A stretch of DNA of 33,317 bases from Candidatus Roizmanbacteria bacterium (GTDB lineage: Bacteria > Patescibacteriota > Microgenomatia > UBA1406 > GWC2-37-13). Where the stretch lies: assembly GCA_902200405.1 (NCBI GenBank), contig CABIKN020000056.1, positions 1-33,317 of the forward strand. The letters are read 5' to 3'. The notes beneath the pieces are model-generated. The model saw nothing but the letters and a program-made list of their open reading frames with translations. It was not told the DNA's origin and searched no databases. Below are positions 14,388 to 23,005 of this stretch, piece by piece. The position numbers and the translations under genes are program-made. Numbering within the stretch: the first letter of the stretch is position 1; the number at the start of each line of letters is the position of its first letter.

Positions 14388-14637
14388 ATTTTTTCCTCCT
14401 TTCATATAAATTAATACAAAGGAGTAAAGAAAATATTACATAATTACATTAAATATCCAACCCATTTTATTGTCCTTCTCAAGATCATTTATTCGGTTAT
14501 ATATAGTAATAATAGCAGTCAAATCCAAAATGGGTAATTGACATATTTTGTATAATCTAATACCATTGAAGTATTAGTTATTTTTAATAAAATAAAAAAA
14601 TATTGATATTTTTTAAGAAACAATTCAAGTCAAAAAG
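14388..14637 (-). promoter_or_regulatory. Upstream region of the small secreted-protein gene
   Basis: 250 bases without a gene. ACCCATTTT (14460-14468) and AAAATGGGT (14527-14535) form a 9-base inverted repeat around the likely promoter; TTGACT followed by TATATA-like sequence lies between on the minus strand. CTAATAC ... GTATTAG (near 14550-14572) is a small hairpin. This could be a regulator site; none is proven. Confidence 0.4.
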
Positions 14638-15555
14638 TTATATCGAAATCAAACTTAATATTTTTGTTAAAAACGATTCTTGTTCAGATAATACGTTTCC
14701 TGTACTATCGGAAACACTCAAATTTTTTGTCAGATCAACAGGGATAACTCCAGCTATTTTTTTGCGCTTCACCTCTTCAATATGGTAGACGATTTGACCA
14801 TTCTCTATTTGCAGATTTATCTGTACCTTTGAACCTGTTCCTAATTTTTTTTCGGCTTTTAATTTATCTATCACTTCATCTGGTAGAGACTCAAGGGTTT
14901 TGTTTCCGTCAGCTGTTGCAATAACAAGTTTTTTAAGTAATGGATCGACAGAAAGGGGTAATTCAATTGAAGCCGATACTCCATTTTTCTTTATCTCAAA
15001 CTGGGTTTTTTCTGGAGAAAGCTCAACATGGACCTTATCTCCGTTTTCTGTTTCCATTTCAAAGGATTCTTGTTTTTCCTTCAATTCTTTTTTATCAACT
15101 TTTTTTATATCAACTTCAATATCACCTTCACCACTTGCCTCAATTTCATCTGTATCTTTAACCTCATCTTCATTTTCAGGTTCTGATTTGTGTATTTCAA
15201 CAGACTCTATTTGCTCTTGTTTGATCTTGTTTATGGACTTCATTTCTTTTACTTCGTTTGTTTTGCTATTTGTTTCACTTGTTTTATTTGATTCATTTGA
15301 TTTATCTGAGCTTTCATTTTTATTTTCCTCGGCTTTTTTTTCTTCTTCATGCTTTTTTTCTGTTTCTTTCTTTTCTTCCTCTTTATTTTTGTCTTCTTCA
15401 CCTAATACTTGACTAGAGGAGCTTTTATATTGAATCATATTTCCATTTTTATCCATGCTCCAATATCCATGTGCATCTGAAATGGGATTAAAAATAACAA
15501 GAATAGCTAACAGGCCAACAATCGCAAACCTCTTATCTCTATGAATAGACTTCAT
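14638..15555 (-). CDS. Secreted Glu/Lys-rich protein
   Basis: 305 residues, family not recognised. Signal segment FAIVGLLAILVIFNPISDAHG, then YWSMDKNGNMIQYKSSSSQVLGEED. The QVLG motif near the mature N-terminus is something I associate with Microgenomates secreted proteins. A very charged low-complexity stretch (about 55-150) comes next. The C-terminal half (KVHVELSPEKTQFEIKKNGVSASIELPLSVDPLLKKLVIATADGNKTLESLPDEVIDKL) is a compact beta-rich domain, followed by ENGQIVYHIEEVKRKKIAGVIPV. It ends hydrophobic (LTKILSLISI). Probably exported and surface-associated. The low-complexity middle could be a spacer through the wall. Confidence 0.7.
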   Translation of the reverse strand: MKSIHRDKRFAIVGLLAILVIFNPISDAHGYWSMDKNGNMIQYKSSSSQVLGEEDKNKEEEKKETEKKHEEEKKAEENKNESSDKSNESNKTSETNSKTNEVKEMKSINKIKQEQIESVEIHKSEPENEDEVKDTDEIEASGEGDIEVDIKKVDKKELKEKQESFEMETENGDKVHVELSPEKTQFEIKKNGVSASIELPLSVDPLLKKLVIATADGNKTLESLPDEVIDKLKAEKKLGTGSKVQINLQIENGQIVYHIEEVKRKKIAGVIPVDLTKNLSVSDSTGNVLSEQESFLTKILSLISI

Positions 15556-15627
15556 AATTATTTTAATAAAAATATTTAATAATTAAATATACACTATTTA
15601 CATTAAGAGTAGATTAAGAAGTAAAAA

Positions 15628-16623
15628 CTATTTGATTAAGTATGAAAATTTTTTCTTGGTCAAATGGTCAAATAAAAAACAAAAGCCATAGCAGCTGATC
15701 GTAAACAAAAAGAGAAACAATAACGAATAATGATTGTTAAAGGTTTTAATGTTAGGAAATGTCTTCACGAGCTTCTCAAGAAATATTATGTGAAATAAAT
15801 AGACACCAAATGAATATGCTCCTAATATATTTATGAATTGACCTGCCTTTGGGGGTAATTGAAACTTACCGATCAGAAGTGACAAAGATAGAACAAAGAT
15901 CGTCCCAATAAACAGGTTAGCCCCCGAATAATTAAATCCGTGAGTCTCAGGAAATTTATAATAGGTCATTATAAAAAACGATATAACTGTCAGGAAAAGG
16001 AGAAAAATGGTTTTTTTATTTTGTTTATTCAAAGTTGCAAATAGGATTCCAAGTGATGCGTATTTTATTAGCTCTACTATCTGCCCATAGCTTCTTTTTA
16101 CTTCATTGATCATTGGGTTGAAGAAACGAAAACTGATACCCGAATAATCAAGGGTCAACGCCGCAATGATTATTACAAAATGCAGAGGAGTTCGGAGTTT
16201 TTGAGGAAGATACGTAATAAGCCAATAGATCAGTGTAAATAAGATCAATACATCCAAATAGTATAAAGGGGTATTAACTACCTTACCTGTGAGAATCTGA
16301 AGAAAAGCATTTTTAATGCTGAATAATTTTGGATTAAATATAAAACCCACTGCTGACCAAAAAATAAGAGGAAGGAATAATCTTTTTATTCTTGCCAAAA
16401 CAATTGAAAACGATAATTTCATTTGAGAAAAATATTTGTTCATAAAAAAGAAAGAAAGGGTCATAAATATCGGTACTGTGTAGGACCAAAGAGAACCAAA
16501 CAGATGAGCGTTGCTTGGAGTGATTACTCGGATATGAATATTTACAACTAAAAATATAAGGGCTATTTTTAATAGGTCAAAGAGTATGATCCTTGGGGAC
16601 TTAATAGTTTTTTTAGAAACCAT
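15628..16623 (-). CDS. Membrane acyltransferase (acyltransferase 3 family)
   Basis: 331 residues, about ten membrane helices. RIILFDLLKIALIFLVVNIHI is the start typical of the family, where an active-site His lies in the first helix (here NIHI). VLARIKRLFLPLIFWS is the conserved R-x-x-R-L-x-x-P segment. YSFGVYLFHIIFLEKLV is the late helix with 'Y..Hp' pattern. The family O-acylates sugars or glycans at the membrane. Divergent from the GT39-like gene with 27 bases between; the pair probably serves surface glycan. The exact substrate is unknown. Confidence 0.85.
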   Translation of the reverse strand: MVSKKTIKSPRIILFDLLKIALIFLVVNIHIRVITPSNAHLFGSLWSYTVPIFMTLSFFFMNKYFSQMKLSFSIVLARIKRLFLPLIFWSAVGFIFNPKLFSIKNAFLQILTGKVVNTPLYYLDVLILFTLIYWLITYLPQKLRTPLHFVIIIAALTLDYSGISFRFFNPMINEVKRSYGQIVELIKYASLGILFATLNKQNKKTIFLLFLTVISFFIMTYYKFPETHGFNYSGANLFIGTIFVLSLSLLIGKFQLPPKAGQFINILGAYSFGVYLFHIIFLEKLVKTFPNIKTFNNHYSLLFLFLFTISCYGFCFLFDHLTKKKFSYLIK

Positions 16624-16630
16624 AGTGGAT

Positions 16631-16643
16631 ATTATAGTAAAAT
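16631..16643. promoter_or_regulatory. Overlapping divergent -10 boxes
   Basis: ATTATA (16631-16636, TATAAT leftward) is 7 bases from the acyltransferase ATG. TAAAAT (16638-16643, rightward) is 7 bases from the GT39-like ATG. The two divergent, apparently leaderless promoters are side by side, so each polymerase would block the other. Confidence 0.6.
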
Positions 16644-16650
16644 ACTCAAT

Positions 16651-18042
16651 ATGAAGGGCAAGATATTTTTGATTTTAACGTTGATCTTTCTATCGGTTGT
16701 TTTTTTTACTCAATTTAAATTGATCAACAAACCGGTTGTGGATAATGATGAGGGGATATATCTAACGTCATTTCTTCTTGTTGATAAAGGATATCCTGCC
16801 TATAAAAAAACTTATTTTTCCCAACCTCCCGGGTTTTTGCTAAGTGTCTATCCAGGCTTCGTATTATTTGGAAAAACACTGTCCGCCACGAGATTGACTG
16901 TTGGTCTCTGGTCTTTTATTGGGCTTTTGGCAATCCTTTGGATCAGCTTTGAATTAAAGAGTAAATGGACAGGACTGTTGGTAATTAGTTTATTGTTTCT
17001 GATTCCGCCTTATTATAATCAAACATTAACATTTCAATCGGATATTTTAATCACAACTTTTTCGTTAATAAGTTTAGCTACTTTAATAAGATTCAGAAAA
17101 AATTATTACTTACCTTGGTTTATCATCTCAACAATATTTTTGAACTTAGCTTTTTGGACAAAATTTGATATAACTTTTTTTCCTTCTTTTATCTTGGTCT
17201 TATTTTTATTATTTAAAGAGAAGAAAATCTTAACTAAAAATATTATTAATTTATTCCTCATATTTTTTGCAGTTAGTCTTGGATTTTTTGTTATTTTAAT
17301 TCTTCCATTTGGGATAAAAGAAGTTTTTAACAATTTGATTCTTCTCCGTTTTCAAGCGGCTTCAAGTTCCACAGCCTCATTTTTATTATTTGATTATTTG
17401 AAAAAAGATATAGTTTTGTTAGTAATTATTTTGGGAAGTTTGATTTTAAGTTACTTCAAAATAAATAAATCGAGCTTTTCGCAAAAAATTATTTTTCTTT
17501 GGAGTATTTTTGTTTTAATATTATTTATTTTTTACCGACCATTATTTCCTCATCATTTGGTGATATTGACAGTACCAATGGTTTTGCTATTCTCACAGTT
17601 AATTGATTCGTTATTTAGTAATAAAAAATTATTCCAATTCATAGTCTTAATTATGGTAATTATTTCTTTAAGTAATCGAATCTATGCGATGGCCAATACT
17701 TCTACAAAAATTATTAACGACCAACAACAGTCTGCTGTTGATACTATTAAAAAATATACACATCCTAATGATGTGGTTGTTAGCGATGAAGAAATTTTAA
17801 ATGGTTTATCTGGCCGATTGCCACCTCCGGAACTATCTGACATTTCATATGTTCGGATCAAATCAAATAATTTATCTCCGGAAAATTTTAAGAAAATAAT
17901 TAATACTTATAAGCCAAAACTGATTATTCCTTGGAATGGGAGATTGGAATCAATGAAGAATTTTAAAGAAAATCTAACAGTCTACAAGATATTAACTTCA
18001 TTTTCGTCTACAAAAAATATTTATATAAGAATTTCTCAATAA
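16651..18042 (+). CDS. GT39-like membrane glycosyltransferase
   Basis: 463 residues, ~10-11 hydrophobic helices. VVDNDEGIYLTSFLLVDKGYPAYKKTYFSQPPGFLL has the D-x-E motif in the first extracytoplasmic loop and the Q-P-P-G segment seen in ArnT/PMT-like (GT39, GT83) enzymes. These transfer a sugar from a polyprenyl-phosphate carrier to a target outside the membrane. The C-terminal soluble part (VDTIKKYTHPNDVVVSDEEILNGLSGRLPPPEL) is typical of the wider family. Divergent from an acyltransferase. ldh follows after 18 bases but has its own -10, so co-transcription is uncertain. Confidence 0.82.
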   Translation: MKGKIFLILTLIFLSVVFFTQFKLINKPVVDNDEGIYLTSFLLVDKGYPAYKKTYFSQPPGFLLSVYPGFVLFGKTLSATRLTVGLWSFIGLLAILWISFELKSKWTGLLVISLLFLIPPYYNQTLTFQSDILITTFSLISLATLIRFRKNYYLPWFIISTIFLNLAFWTKFDITFFPSFILVLFLLFKEKKILTKNIINLFLIFFAVSLGFFVILILPFGIKEVFNNLILLRFQAASSSTASFLLFDYLKKDIVLLVIILGSLILSYFKINKSSFSQKIIFLWSIFVLILFIFYRPLFPHHLVILTVPMVLLFSQLIDSLFSNKKLFQFIVLIMVIISLSNRIYAMANTSTKIINDQQQSAVDTIKKYTHPNDVVVSDEEILNGLSGRLPPPELSDISYVRIKSNNLSPENFKKIINTYKPKLIIPWNGRLESMKNFKENLTVYKILTSFSSTKNIYIRISQ

Positions 18043-18048
18043 TTTGGT

Positions 18049-18054
18049 TATACT
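18049..18054 (+). promoter_or_regulatory. -10-like box of ldh, leaderless
   Basis: TATACT lies 6 bases before ATG 18061, just after the preceding stop. No Shine-Dalgarno. Confidence 0.5.
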
Positions 18055-18060
18055 CAATTT

Positions 18061-18975
18061 ATGAACGGAAAAGTTTCTATTATTGGCGGGGGACACGTGG
18101 GGATGAGTGCGGCTTTTGCCATGTTACTCAAGAATACTACTCGGGAACTGGTTCTTTTTGACCGCAATACCGATAAAATGAAGGGTGAACAGCTCGAATT
18201 TGAACATAGCTTGACATTTTTAGGGACGACAAAGATCACGGTTGCCGAATCACCCAAAGATTTGAAGGATAGTGACGTAATAGTTTTTACAGCCGGTCGT
18301 GCCCAGCTTCCCGGAGAGTCAAGGCTCAACTTAGTAAAAAGTAATCTTGAAGTTATTAAAACAATCCTTCCGGATGTCATTAAATATTCGCCCAACAGTG
18401 TGGTCTTAATGGTAACGAACCCGGTTGACATTTTGACCTATCAGGCAAGCCAACTTCTGAAACTGCCCCAAGGAAAGATTTTTGGTAGCGGGACAAGTTT
18501 AGATTCGGCGCGGTTTAGATTTCATCTTTCAGAGTTTTTAGGAATTAATCCAAAAAATATTCATGCATATGTTTTAGGAGAGCACGGTGACAGCTCCTTT
18601 CCAACAATTTCTCATGCCGATATTGGCGGACAACCTATATCAACGATGAAAGATTTTTCCTCAGAAAAAATACAGGAAGCCTTTTTAAAAACCAAAAGTG
18701 CGGCTAGCACGATTATTGCTGCTAAAGGATCAACCTATTATGCGATCGGCGTTGTCATTAATCAACTGGTGGACGCGGTTTTGAGAGATACCAAACGGGT
18801 CTACCCAGTTTCTGTTCCTCTTGCCGGCCAGTACGGTTATAATGATGTTTCGATTAGCGTTCCTTGCGTCATTGGAAAAAATGGCGTAGAAAAAATCTTG
18901 GAAGTGCCATTGTCTGATGAAGAAAAAAAGCTGATGGACAGGTCAGTCAAAATTTTAAAAGAAACAGTTATTTAA
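18061..18975 (+). CDS. ldh: L-lactate dehydrogenase
   Basis: 304 residues. NAD-binding start KVSIIGGGHVGMSAAFAML with acidic FDRN. Substrate loop AGRAQLPGESRLNLV: Gln at the position that is Gln in lactate and Arg in malate dehydrogenases, so lactate is favoured. VTNPVDILT, GSGTSLDSARFR with the catalytic-site Arg, and GEHGDSSFP with the catalytic His are all present. It regenerates NAD+ by reducing pyruvate, as expected for a fermentative cell with reduced metabolism. Length and motifs are complete. Local GC looks higher than in neighbours, but it appears to be a normal core gene. Confidence 0.95.
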   Translation: MNGKVSIIGGGHVGMSAAFAMLLKNTTRELVLFDRNTDKMKGEQLEFEHSLTFLGTTKITVAESPKDLKDSDVIVFTAGRAQLPGESRLNLVKSNLEVIKTILPDVIKYSPNSVVLMVTNPVDILTYQASQLLKLPQGKIFGSGTSLDSARFRFHLSEFLGINPKNIHAYVLGEHGDSSFPTISHADIGGQPISTMKDFSSEKIQEAFLKTKSAASTIIAAKGSTYYAIGVVINQLVDAVLRDTKRVYPVSVPLAGQYGYNDVSISVPCVIGKNGVEKILEVPLSDEEKKLMDRSVKILKETVI

Positions 18976-19022
18976 TCTCACCTTAGTGGTTTAATTCTTC
19001 GATACTTGTATCAAAATATGTT

Positions 19023-19055
19023 TGTCATCCCCTTGAAGAAGGGGATCCAGTCTAT
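19023..19055. repeat. Palindromic repeat, half copy
   Basis: TGTCATCCCCTTGAAGAAGGGGATCCAGT is nearly identical to the left half of the unit at 26000-26065. It contains the hairpin CCCCTTGAAGAAGGGG. The right half (GATTCCCGC ... ATGACA) is missing here. Confidence 0.8.
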
Positions 19056-19082
19056 AATCACCTCTTTTTAAAATTTGACTTT

Positions 19083-19103
19083 TAGTAGTAGTAGTAGTAG
19101 TAG
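19083..19103. repeat. (TAG)7 trinucleotide repeat
   Basis: Seven perfect TAG units in the leader of the 68-residue gene, 22 bases before its Shine-Dalgarno. Copy-number change would alter the leader length. Confidence 0.9.
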
Positions 19104-19142
19104 ACTTCCATATAAATTAATCCGAAGGAGGTGATTAAAAAA

Positions 19143-19349
19143 ATGCAAGAAACAGTAGCGCCACCAGTAAAAATAAGAAAAATTAAGCAGGTCCCGGTCG
19201 AAAAACATGGGATTGAATGGTTGGCAGAAAATCGCCCTGACTTATTAGCGGATCAGGCAGCGAAACCAGGAACATTTAGTGGTTTAGGAGCAAGATTCGT
19301 TTTAGGGGAAATAGAAGCAGCCAAAAAAGAGAAGAAAAAGAAAAAATAA
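19143..19349 (+). CDS. Small Lys-tailed hypothetical protein with strong ribosome-binding site
   Basis: 68 residues from ATG 19143, not recognised. Basic start (VKIRKIKQVPVEK), then HGIEWLAENRPDLLADQAA and GTFSGLGARFVLGEIEAAKKEK ending in a run of Lys. AGGAGG (19126-19131) lies 11 bases upstream of the ATG. The GTG at 19131 overlaps it, so the ATG is taken. This is one of only two good Shine-Dalgarno sites noticed, suggesting high expression. The Lys tail suits RNA or ribosome binding, but that is a guess. AAAGATAA ... TTATCTTT followed by T (19348-19400) may be its terminator. Confidence 0.7.
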   Translation: MQETVAPPVKIRKIKQVPVEKHGIEWLAENRPDLLADQAAKPGTFSGLGARFVLGEIEAAKKEKKKKK

Positions 19350-19434
19350 AGATAAGAACTTTTAATAAAAGAAACCTAATTTTATTTTTATCTTTTTTTT
19401 TATTTGGTTGATTTTTTAATTTTCTTTTGGATGG

Positions 19435-20115
19435 TCATTTAATTACCACAGTAACTTCCCCCTTATAATCTCTTTTTATCAACTCATCAATCGGCCCACG
19501 GATGATTTCTTCAAATTTTTTTGTCATCTCCCGGCAAATGACAACCTCAACATTCCACTTTAATCGTTTAATCGATTGAAGTGTATTATTTATACGCAGT
19601 GGAGACTCATAGAATACAAAAACCATGTCCGGAAAAATTGTTTTTATTTTTTTTAATCTATCAATTAATTGAATTATTTGAGATTCTTTTTTGGGAAAGA
19701 AGCCGAAAAACATATGCTCCCCAGGATTAAAACCGGAGTAGACCAAAGCAGTTGTTATTGCCGATGGACCGGGGATAACGGTGACAGGAATATTTCGTTG
19801 GATGCAACTTCTTACCAATAAATAACCTGGATCGGAAACGAGGGGAGTCCCGGCCTCAGAAATTAGGGAAATATTTTTTTCTTGTTTTAACAGGTCAATA
19901 ATTTCCGGCAATTTTTCAAACTCTTTTTCTTGATAGTAAGACCAAACAGTCGAGCAAACAACTGGTAAATTAAAACGAACTTTAATTGCATCGAGCAATG
20001 TTTTGGCTGATCGTGTGTCTTCGGCTAAAATAATATCAGAAGCAGCCAATGTTTTTGCTTGACGGAGGGACAGGTCATCGAGATTGCCGATGGGGGTGGA
20101 GACGATGTAAAGCAT
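19435..20115 (-). CDS. rsmI: 16S rRNA (cytidine-1402 2'-O) methyltransferase
   Basis: 226 residues, SAM-dependent tetrapyrrole-methylase fold. MLYIVSTPIGNLDDLSLRQAKTLAASDIILAEDTR is the unmistakable RsmI start. ISLISEAGTPLVSDPGYLLVR and VTVIPGPSAITTALVYSGF are the SAM-binding loops, and FVFYESPLRI and VVICREMTKKFEEIIRG follow. Modifies the decoding centre of the small ribosomal subunit. Slightly shorter than the E. coli protein, which carries an extra C-terminal domain. Its start lies 5 bases from a 110-base repeat that also fills the gap to dedA, so the upstream sequence of this gene is repeat-derived. Confidence 0.96.
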   Translation of the reverse strand: MLYIVSTPIGNLDDLSLRQAKTLAASDIILAEDTRSAKTLLDAIKVRFNLPVVCSTVWSYYQEKEFEKLPEIIDLLKQEKNISLISEAGTPLVSDPGYLLVRSCIQRNIPVTVIPGPSAITTALVYSGFNPGEHMFFGFFPKKESQIIQLIDRLKKIKTIFPDMVFVFYESPLRINNTLQSIKRLKWNVEVVICREMTKKFEEIIRGPIDELIKRDYKGEVTVVIK

Positions 20116-20119
20116 AGAT

Positions 20120-20229
20120 ATAAGTCAAAATTCAAAAATCAAAAGTCAAAATTGAAAGTCAAAAATAAAAAGTTTTAAAACTTTTAACTTTTTAATTTAA
20201 CTTTTGACTTCTAACTTTTAACTTTTGAA
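20120..20229 (-). repeat. 110-bp inverted repeat, copy 1
   Basis: Almost exact reverse complement of 22995-23103. Made of AAAGTTAAAAG / CTTTTGACTT motifs around a central AAAAGTTTTAAAACTTTT. Its two halves are themselves imperfectly complementary, so it could form a long hairpin. Lies between the dedA stop and the rsmI start, and supplies the last ten codons of dedA. Confidence 0.85.
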
Positions 20230-20854
20230 TTCTATTCTTGAAGATTTCTATAAAAATTGGAACTAGGGAAATTATTATTACTCCAATGATAACGAGTGAG
20301 AAGTTTTCTTTAATGAATTCCATATTTCCAAAAAAGTATCCGGCAAATGTAGCTACGGCGACCCACAATATACCACCAGTTACGTTATATAAAAAAAACT
20401 GTTTATAATTCATCCTGCTTACTCCGGCCACAAAAGGAGCGAAGGTGCGGATAAACGGCATGAAACGAGCCAGTATTATAGTTTTACCTCCGTGTTTATG
20501 AAAGAATTTTTGGGTTTCTGCAATATGACTTTCGTCAATGGGAATTTTCGGGTGGGCAACAATTTTTTTACCAAAAAAATAACCGATCCAATAGTTTGCG
20601 GTATCGCCGAGGATAGCAGCAATTGATAGTAATAGAAATAACAACCAAATATTTAAAGAGCCTATAGCGGCAAAAGCACCGGCGGCAAAAAGAAGAGAAT
20701 CACCCGGTAAGAATGGTGTAAAAACCAGTCCGGTTTCCATAAAGACAATAAGAAATAAAATAATATAGGTGGCAATTCCGTAGGTAGAAATAATAGTCCC
20801 CAAGTGCACATCAATATTAAGAATGAAATCGATCAAGAACTTAATAATATCCAT
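20192..20854 (-). CDS. DedA-family membrane protein
   Basis: About 220 residues. GLVFTPFLPGDSLLFAAGAFAA is the E-x-G-x-x-x-P-x-x-P-G-D-S-L family motif, and ILGDTANYWIGYFFGKK follows. FFHKHGGKTIILARFMPFIRTFAPFVAGVSRM has the F-x-R-x-x-P-x-x-R signature. Five or so membrane helices. DedA proteins act as lipid-carrier or proton-coupled transporters, some recycling undecaprenyl phosphate. ATG 20854 (MDIIKF) is chosen because TATAAT lies 7 bases upstream; an earlier start would put the promoter inside the gene. The C-terminus (KLKVRSQKLN) is encoded by the inverted repeat, so it is not family sequence. Confidence 0.93.
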   Translation of the reverse strand: MDIIKFLIDFILNIDVHLGTIISTYGIATYIILFLIVFMETGLVFTPFLPGDSLLFAAGAFAAIGSLNIWLLFLLLSIAAILGDTANYWIGYFFGKKIVAHPKIPIDESHIAETQKFFHKHGGKTIILARFMPFIRTFAPFVAGVSRMNYKQFFLYNVTGGILWVAVATFAGYFFGNMEFIKENFSLVIIGVIIISLVPIFIEIFKNRIQKLKVRSQKLN

Positions 20855-20861
20855 GAATATC

Positions 20862-20867
20862 ATTATA
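20862..20867 (-). promoter_or_regulatory. -10 box (TATAAT) of the dedA gene
   Basis: TATAAT on the minus strand 7 bases before ATG 20854; it decides the start codon. Leaderless spacing. Confidence 0.6.
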
Positions 20868-21004
20868 TCTATAAAATTAGAGAAAAGTATTATAAAATTA
20901 AAGGTTAACTATTTTTTTATTATAAAAGCTTGATACCGAAATTTTTTATCGGAAAACAACAAACCGAAAAAAATTTATTATCTTCGCTTTTAATATTGAA
21001 CTAA

Positions 21005-23005
21005 ATGTTTAAACTTAAATCCACATTTTCCCCAACTGGAGATCAGCCACAGGCGATTGAAAAATTAATTGCCGGAATTAAAATGGGAAAAAAAGATCAG
21101 GTGCTTTTGGGCGTGACCGGATCAGGAAAAACTTTTACCTTAGCAAATGTTATTGAAAAATTACAGATGCCGGCTCTCATCATTTCCCATAATAAAACTT
21201 TGGCCGGCCAGCTTTATCAGGAATTTCGTGATTTTTTTCCGGAAAACGCCGTTTCATACTTTGTTTCATATTACGATTACTATCAACCAGAAGCATATAT
21301 GCCATCTTCCGATACTTATATCGAAAAGGAAGCCCAGATCAATGAGCTAATTGATAAACTCCGTCTTAAAGCGACGACTAATATTTTAACCCGAAAAGAT
21401 GTGATTGTTGTTGCCTCAGTTTCCTGCATTTATAACATCGGTTCGCCTATTGAATATGGACGTTTTATTTTGGAACTGAAAGTAGGACAGAAGATAGAAA
21501 TAAAAAGCATTGCTCGTCGCTTAATTGAACTTCAATATTCCCGTAGTGAGTTTGATTTCAAGCGAGGAACTTTTAGAATTCGTGGGGACAGAATCGATAT
21601 TTATCCCGCCTATGAAGACATCGGTTACAGGATAACTTTGGAAGATAATATTGTTAAAAAAATAGAAACGTTTGAACCTTTAACTGGAAAACTAATCACT
21701 AATCACCAGCCACTAGCCACTGAATTAATAATCTATCCCGCCAAGCATTATCTGATGGATCCGGCTGTTTTTAAAGACGCCGAGCAACAGATTAGAGATG
21801 ATCTTAAAAAAGAATCAGAAAAGTTAAAAAAACAAAATAAGTTGGTTGAAATGCAAAGACTTGTCCGTAAAGTCAACTACGATTTAGAGATGATTAAAGA
21901 AGTTGGTTATGTAAATGGCATTGAAAACTATTCCCGTTATTTTGATGGGAGAAAAATTGGAGATCCGCCCTACAGTTTGATAAATTATTTTAATCAACAA
22001 TATGGAAGAGATTGGCTTTTGTTTATTGACGAATCCCATATGACCGTTCCTCAGATTAGAGGGATGTTTAATGGAGATTATTCCCGTAAAAATACTTTAA
22101 TTGATTATGGTTTTCGTTTAAGATCTGCTCTTGATAATCGTCCGTTAAAATTTGAGGAATTTTATCCGATGGCATCAAAGATAGTCTATGTTTCGGCAAC
22201 CCCTAATGAGTGGGAAATAGAAAAATCATCTGTGGTAGAACAATTAATTAGGCCGACAGGAATAATTGATCCGGAAATTATTATTAAACCATCGACAAAT
22301 GAGGTAGAAGATCTGATCATTGAAATTGCAAAAAGAGTCAAGGTAAAAGAAAAAGTACTTGTAACCACTTTAACAAAAAAAATGGCTGAAGATCTATCTG
22401 TTTATTTAAAAGAAAAAAAAATAAATGCTGCCTATATCCATAGCGATGTCAAAACTCTTGAAAGATCAAATATTTTGGATAATTTAAGAAAAGGAAATTT
22501 TGATGTTTTGATTGGTGTTAATTTACTTAGAGAAGGATTAGATTTACCGGAAGTAACATTGGTTGCAATTCTTGATGCCGACCGTGAGGGGTTCTTAAGA
22601 TCGAAGACTTCACTTGTCCAAACTATGGGAAGAGCATCCCGTAATATTACCGGCAAAGTTATTCTTTACGCTGATATAATGACAAAATCAATTACGCAAG
22701 CAGTCAGTGAGATTAACAGAAGAAGAAAATATCAGGTTAAGCATAATGTAAAACACAATATTACCCCAAAGACGATTTACAAACCAATTAGAGAAAAAAT
22801 CGTTAACCAAGATGAAAAAAATTTATTTTATGACCGTGACTTTGACGCAAAATATTTAGACGAAATGAATATTGAAAGTCTTACACCATTTGACAGAAAA
22901 AAATTAATTAAAAAAATGGAAAAAGAGATGAAGAACCAGGCAGAAAATTTAAATTTTGAGTTGGCGATTAAGATAAGAGAGAAGGTGAAAGAAATCAAAA
23001 GTTAA
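21005..23005 (+). CDS. uvrB: Excinuclease ABC subunit B
   Basis: 666 residues, full length. DNA-damage verification helicase of nucleotide excision repair, loaded by UvrA, then recruiting UvrC. Walker A GVTGSGKTFTLA; beta-hairpin region YFVSYYDYYQPEAY; DESH box FIDESHMTVPQIRGMF; motif V-VI GVNLLREGLDLPEVTLVAILDADREGFLRS and QTMGRASRN; UVR domain near the C-terminus (LIKKMEKEMKNQAENLNFELAIKIREKVKEI) for UvrC contact. The final residues and stop are made by the inverted repeat at 22995. Upstream 140 bases hold only AT-rich sequence and TAATAT 9 bases before the ATG. Confidence 0.98.
   Translation: MFKLKSTFSPTGDQPQAIEKLIAGIKMGKKDQVLLGVTGSGKTFTLANVIEKLQMPALIISHNKTLAGQLYQEFRDFFPENAVSYFVSYYDYYQPEAYMPSSDTYIEKEAQINELIDKLRLKATTNILTRKDVIVVASVSCIYNIGSPIEYGRFILELKVGQKIEIKSIARRLIELQYSRSEFDFKRGTFRIRGDRIDIYPAYEDIGYRITLEDNIVKKIETFEPLTGKLITNHQPLATELIIYPAKHYLMDPAVFKDAEQQIRDDLKKESEKLKKQNKLVEMQRLVRKVNYDLEMIKEVGYVNGIENYSRYFDGRKIGDPPYSLINYFNQQYGRDWLLFIDESHMTVPQIRGMFNGDYSRKNTLIDYGFRLRSALDNRPLKFEEFYPMASKIVYVSATPNEWEIEKSSVVEQLIRPTGIIDPEIIIKPSTNEVEDLIIEIAKRVKVKEKVLVTTLTKKMAEDLSVYLKEKKINAAYIHSDVKTLERSNILDNLRKGNFDVLIGVNLLREGLDLPEVTLVAILDADREGFLRSKTSLVQTMGRASRNITGKVILYADIMTKSITQAVSEINRRRKYQVKHNVKHNITPKTIYKPIREKIVNQDEKNLFYDRDFDAKYLDEMNIESLTPFDRKKLIKKMEKEMKNQAENLNFELAIKIREKVKEIKS

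Noticed and set aside
14545-14560. TTGACA and TATAAT close together read as a promoter
   Set aside because: The spacing on the plus strand is only about 7 bases, far too short, and no rightward gene follows.
14900-15412. Long plus-strand open frame rich in Ser and Phe
   Set aside because: It is the shadow of the Glu/Lys-rich low-complexity region of the leftward secreted protein.
18061-18975. Malate dehydrogenase as the identity of the dehydrogenase
   Set aside because: The substrate loop has Gln (AQLPGESR) rather than the Arg of malate dehydrogenases.
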